Below are positions 38,945 to 40,543 of a stretch of DNA of 40,543 nt, piece after piece. The notes below the pieces were generated by a model that saw nothing but the letters and a program-made list of their open reading frames with translations, was not told the DNA's origin and did not search any database. Position 1 is the stretch's first letter. Every line of letters begins with the position of its first letter. The position numbers and the translations under genes were made by a program. Origin of the DNA: Spirogloea muscicola. Its lineage: Eukaryota > Streptophyta > Zygnematophyceae > Spirogloeales > Spirogloeaceae. The DNA lies in assembly GCA_009602725.1 (NCBI GenBank), contig WELB01000045.1:72755-113297 (forward strand), read 5' to 3'.

Positions 38945-39750
38945 TACGATGATGCAATGTTGCCCCATCTCACCGCCAGCCTGGCTGCCGACGGTCCTCG
39001 CTCCAGTGGCCAGTATCACTGCTCATTCGCTGCCGAATATTTGCCGTGCAGCAGTTCATGCAGAGCCATGAAATGCTACAATGACATTGCTGTGCAGTTG
39101 CCTGCTGATGATTTCTTGAGCAAGTACTGTGATACCAGAGGTAATCGGCATGTGGAACTGCATGGTTTCTTCCGGCATGAGATGCACTTGCATAAATTTG
39201 CTTACTGGGTGAGCCCGGACAAGCTGGTCAGATCGCTGGCTATTGATGTACCAGTTGACGCAGGACCCTGGGCATTAGATTGCGACAACACAGATTTGTG
39301 GGGTATACAGGCCTCACACAAGGGAACCTGTGCTAGGAAGAAAAGCGCGAGTTAATCAATCAAGAGACAGCTCTGTTAGTATCCCTCATGAAAAGCGGGC
39401 GTATCCCCACTTAGTACTTCGTACAAGCTTGGGTGTATGCCCACCGACACGCCCCAGCACCCGCTCCAGCTTAGCAACTGTGGCCATGTTCACAAGGGGG
39501 GCGACTACTCACTTGGAGACTCAATCTAGCTAAGCATGCGGCTCTACTCTACTCTATGACTGGGCTAGCGCAGAGCCTGTGGGTGCCTCACTTAGGTGCT
39601 TTGTAAGGGCAATGGGCTAATAGAGCCGCCAATAGTTGGGCATTCTACGCAAACCGGACAAAAGATGGTAACCAAAAAGCAGCGGAGGGCGCCTGTAAGC
39701 TACTACGCTGGGGAGGAGGAGGTGGGGTGAGGCAACAGCGGGGGCTGCTG
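38945..39750. other. Convergent intergenic region, no supported gene
   Basis: Holds the 3' UTRs of the hydrolase and of the membrane-protein gene. A 132-codon open frame at 38957-39355 has no recognisable motif. TGTAA at about 39602-39606 is a possible polyadenylation signal for the hydrolase. Confidence 0.45.
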
Positions 39751-40543
39751 TCAGGAGTAGATGGCGAGCGGCGCAACGGGCGGCGCGCGGTAGGCCAGCC
39801 AGTGCAGGCAGGCGGCGGACACGACGTGCCAGCAGGTGTGGCGCAGGAGGAACTGCGCCTGTTTCCGCGACGTGCGGCTCCACGCCAGGAAGCACAGCGA
39901 GAAGACGGTGAGGCCCACGATCTCGAGCTGCAGCCACAGTGTCGAGGAGAAGAAGAGCGCGGATCGCAGCGGCCCCAGAACCACTGCGCCAGGCGGAGAG
40001 CACACGAGGCAGGTCAGCGGCAGGGCAATGTGGTCGCAGAGGGCGACGGCGACGACAGCGAGAGTCAGTGGGTCTTGTTGCTTTGGCAGTGGCCGCCATG
40101 GAGGCTCGATGCACAGCGACATCCCTCGGCACACTCCGCAGCGCTATGAGGAGCAGAGGCGGCAGCCCAACTCGAGGCACTGCCATAAGGGCCGAGTGCG
40201 ACGAGCGGCGCTGCGGCACAGCCGTGGAGGCCATTGTGGGCGGCGGGCGCACCTCCGACGGTGGCGACGGAGCGGTCAGCGCAGCACCAGGCGCGGGAGG
40301 CGGGCCAGAGGGAGTCGGCGGCGAGGGAGGTGACGGTGACGGCGGCGAAGAGGGCGGCCATGAGGGGGCAGGCGCGCGCCCAGTAGGCGGCGCACACCGT
40401 GGCGTAGAGCAGCGAGGACGCGGCGACGGCCGCCGAGAAGCGGACGCGCAGGAGGCCCGCCGGCCGCCCGCTGGCCGTCATCTCCAGGTGCTCCGCCACC
40501 CACGCCGCGACCCGCGCCGCGCCGCGCGCCAGCGCCGTGACCG
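39751..40543 (-). CDS. Polytopic membrane protein, CREST-superfamily-like (5' partial)
   Basis: Two minus-strand exons, 40543-40253 and 40073-39751 (TGA), join in phase 1 at VATVG-D-PLTLAV. The gene enters the window from the right, so the N-terminus is missing. Hydrophobic helices are visible at RFSAAVAASSLLYATVCAAY, ACPLMAALFAAVTVTSLA, PLTLAVVAVALCDHIALPLT, LQLEIVGLTVFSLCFLAW and HVVSAACLHWLAY. A Ser in a helix followed by CCADRSVATVG, and a late RHTCWHVVSAA segment, resemble the Ser...Asp...HxxxH pattern of CREST membrane hydrolases (alkaline ceramidase, Per1, PAQR). This is pattern inference only. It could equally be an unrelated integral membrane protein. Confidence 0.6.

Noticed and set aside
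38957-39355. 132-codon open frame after the WAV2-like stop
   Set aside because: No recognisable family, no clear splice or start context, and it lies where the hydrolase 3' UTR should be. Probably chance.

Overview
The window is a piece of nuclear genome from a eukaryotic green alga, most likely a chlorophyte and possibly a trebouxiophyte. Three things point there: genes split into many short exons by 50-400 bp introns; proteins that match land-plant orthologues much better than bacterial ones, including a plastid-type RING ligase, an organellar valyl-tRNA synthetase and plastid ribosomal protein L4; and CCCTAAA/TTAGGG-like motifs in introns. The clade call is inference; no database was searched. 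Two runs of N (11923-12645 and 25731-26369) hide the 5' ends of four genes.

Layout: nine protein-coding genes alternate in direction. (1) 1-9439 (+), a DHX34-type DEAH-box RNA helicase, 5' end outside the window. (2) 11845-9838 (-), an SP1/MUL1-type organelle-outer-membrane RING E3 ligase. (3) 12646-20770 (+), organellar valyl-tRNA synthetase (EMB2247-like). (4) about 22198-23533 (+), a MOS11/SARNP-like small nuclear protein. (5) 25730-24938 (-), plastid ribosomal protein uL4. (6) 26370-30032 (+), fumarylacetoacetase. (7) 34122-30359 (-), formate-tetrahydrofolate ligase, complete. (8) about 36210-38944 (+), a WAV2/ABHD13-like alpha/beta hydrolase. (9) 40543-39751 (-), a polytopic membrane protein with CREST-superfamily-like features, 5' end outside the window. 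Exon coordinates were derived by hand from homologous protein order, splice sites and phase. For genes 2, 3, 6 and 7 every internal junction closes in phase, which strongly supports the models.

Genes 2/3 and 5/6 are divergent pairs, each with its shared promoter inside an assembly gap. Genes 1/2, 4/5, 6/7 and 8/9 converge on short intergenic stretches. Three genes serve the plastid or mitochondrion (import-machinery turnover, organellar translation, plastid ribosome). The others serve mRNA surveillance and nuclear mRNA handling, tyrosine breakdown, one-carbon metabolism and membrane-associated functions. No operon or shared pathway is implied.

The accessory material lies in 20.8-22.3 kb and 34.4-36.2 kb. 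Both hold short non-coding mobile-element-like repeats: a foldback family with a GGGCTGGC core, a second family with a GGCCAATTC core, a 138-bp MITE-like element with 28-bp inverted termini, and a copy pair that looks like an empty and a filled insertion site. The other main oddity is a high frequency of GC-AG introns (seven supported by phase and homology, three of them in the WAV2-like gene). No CRISPR, prokaryotic operon, rRNA or tRNA was seen.
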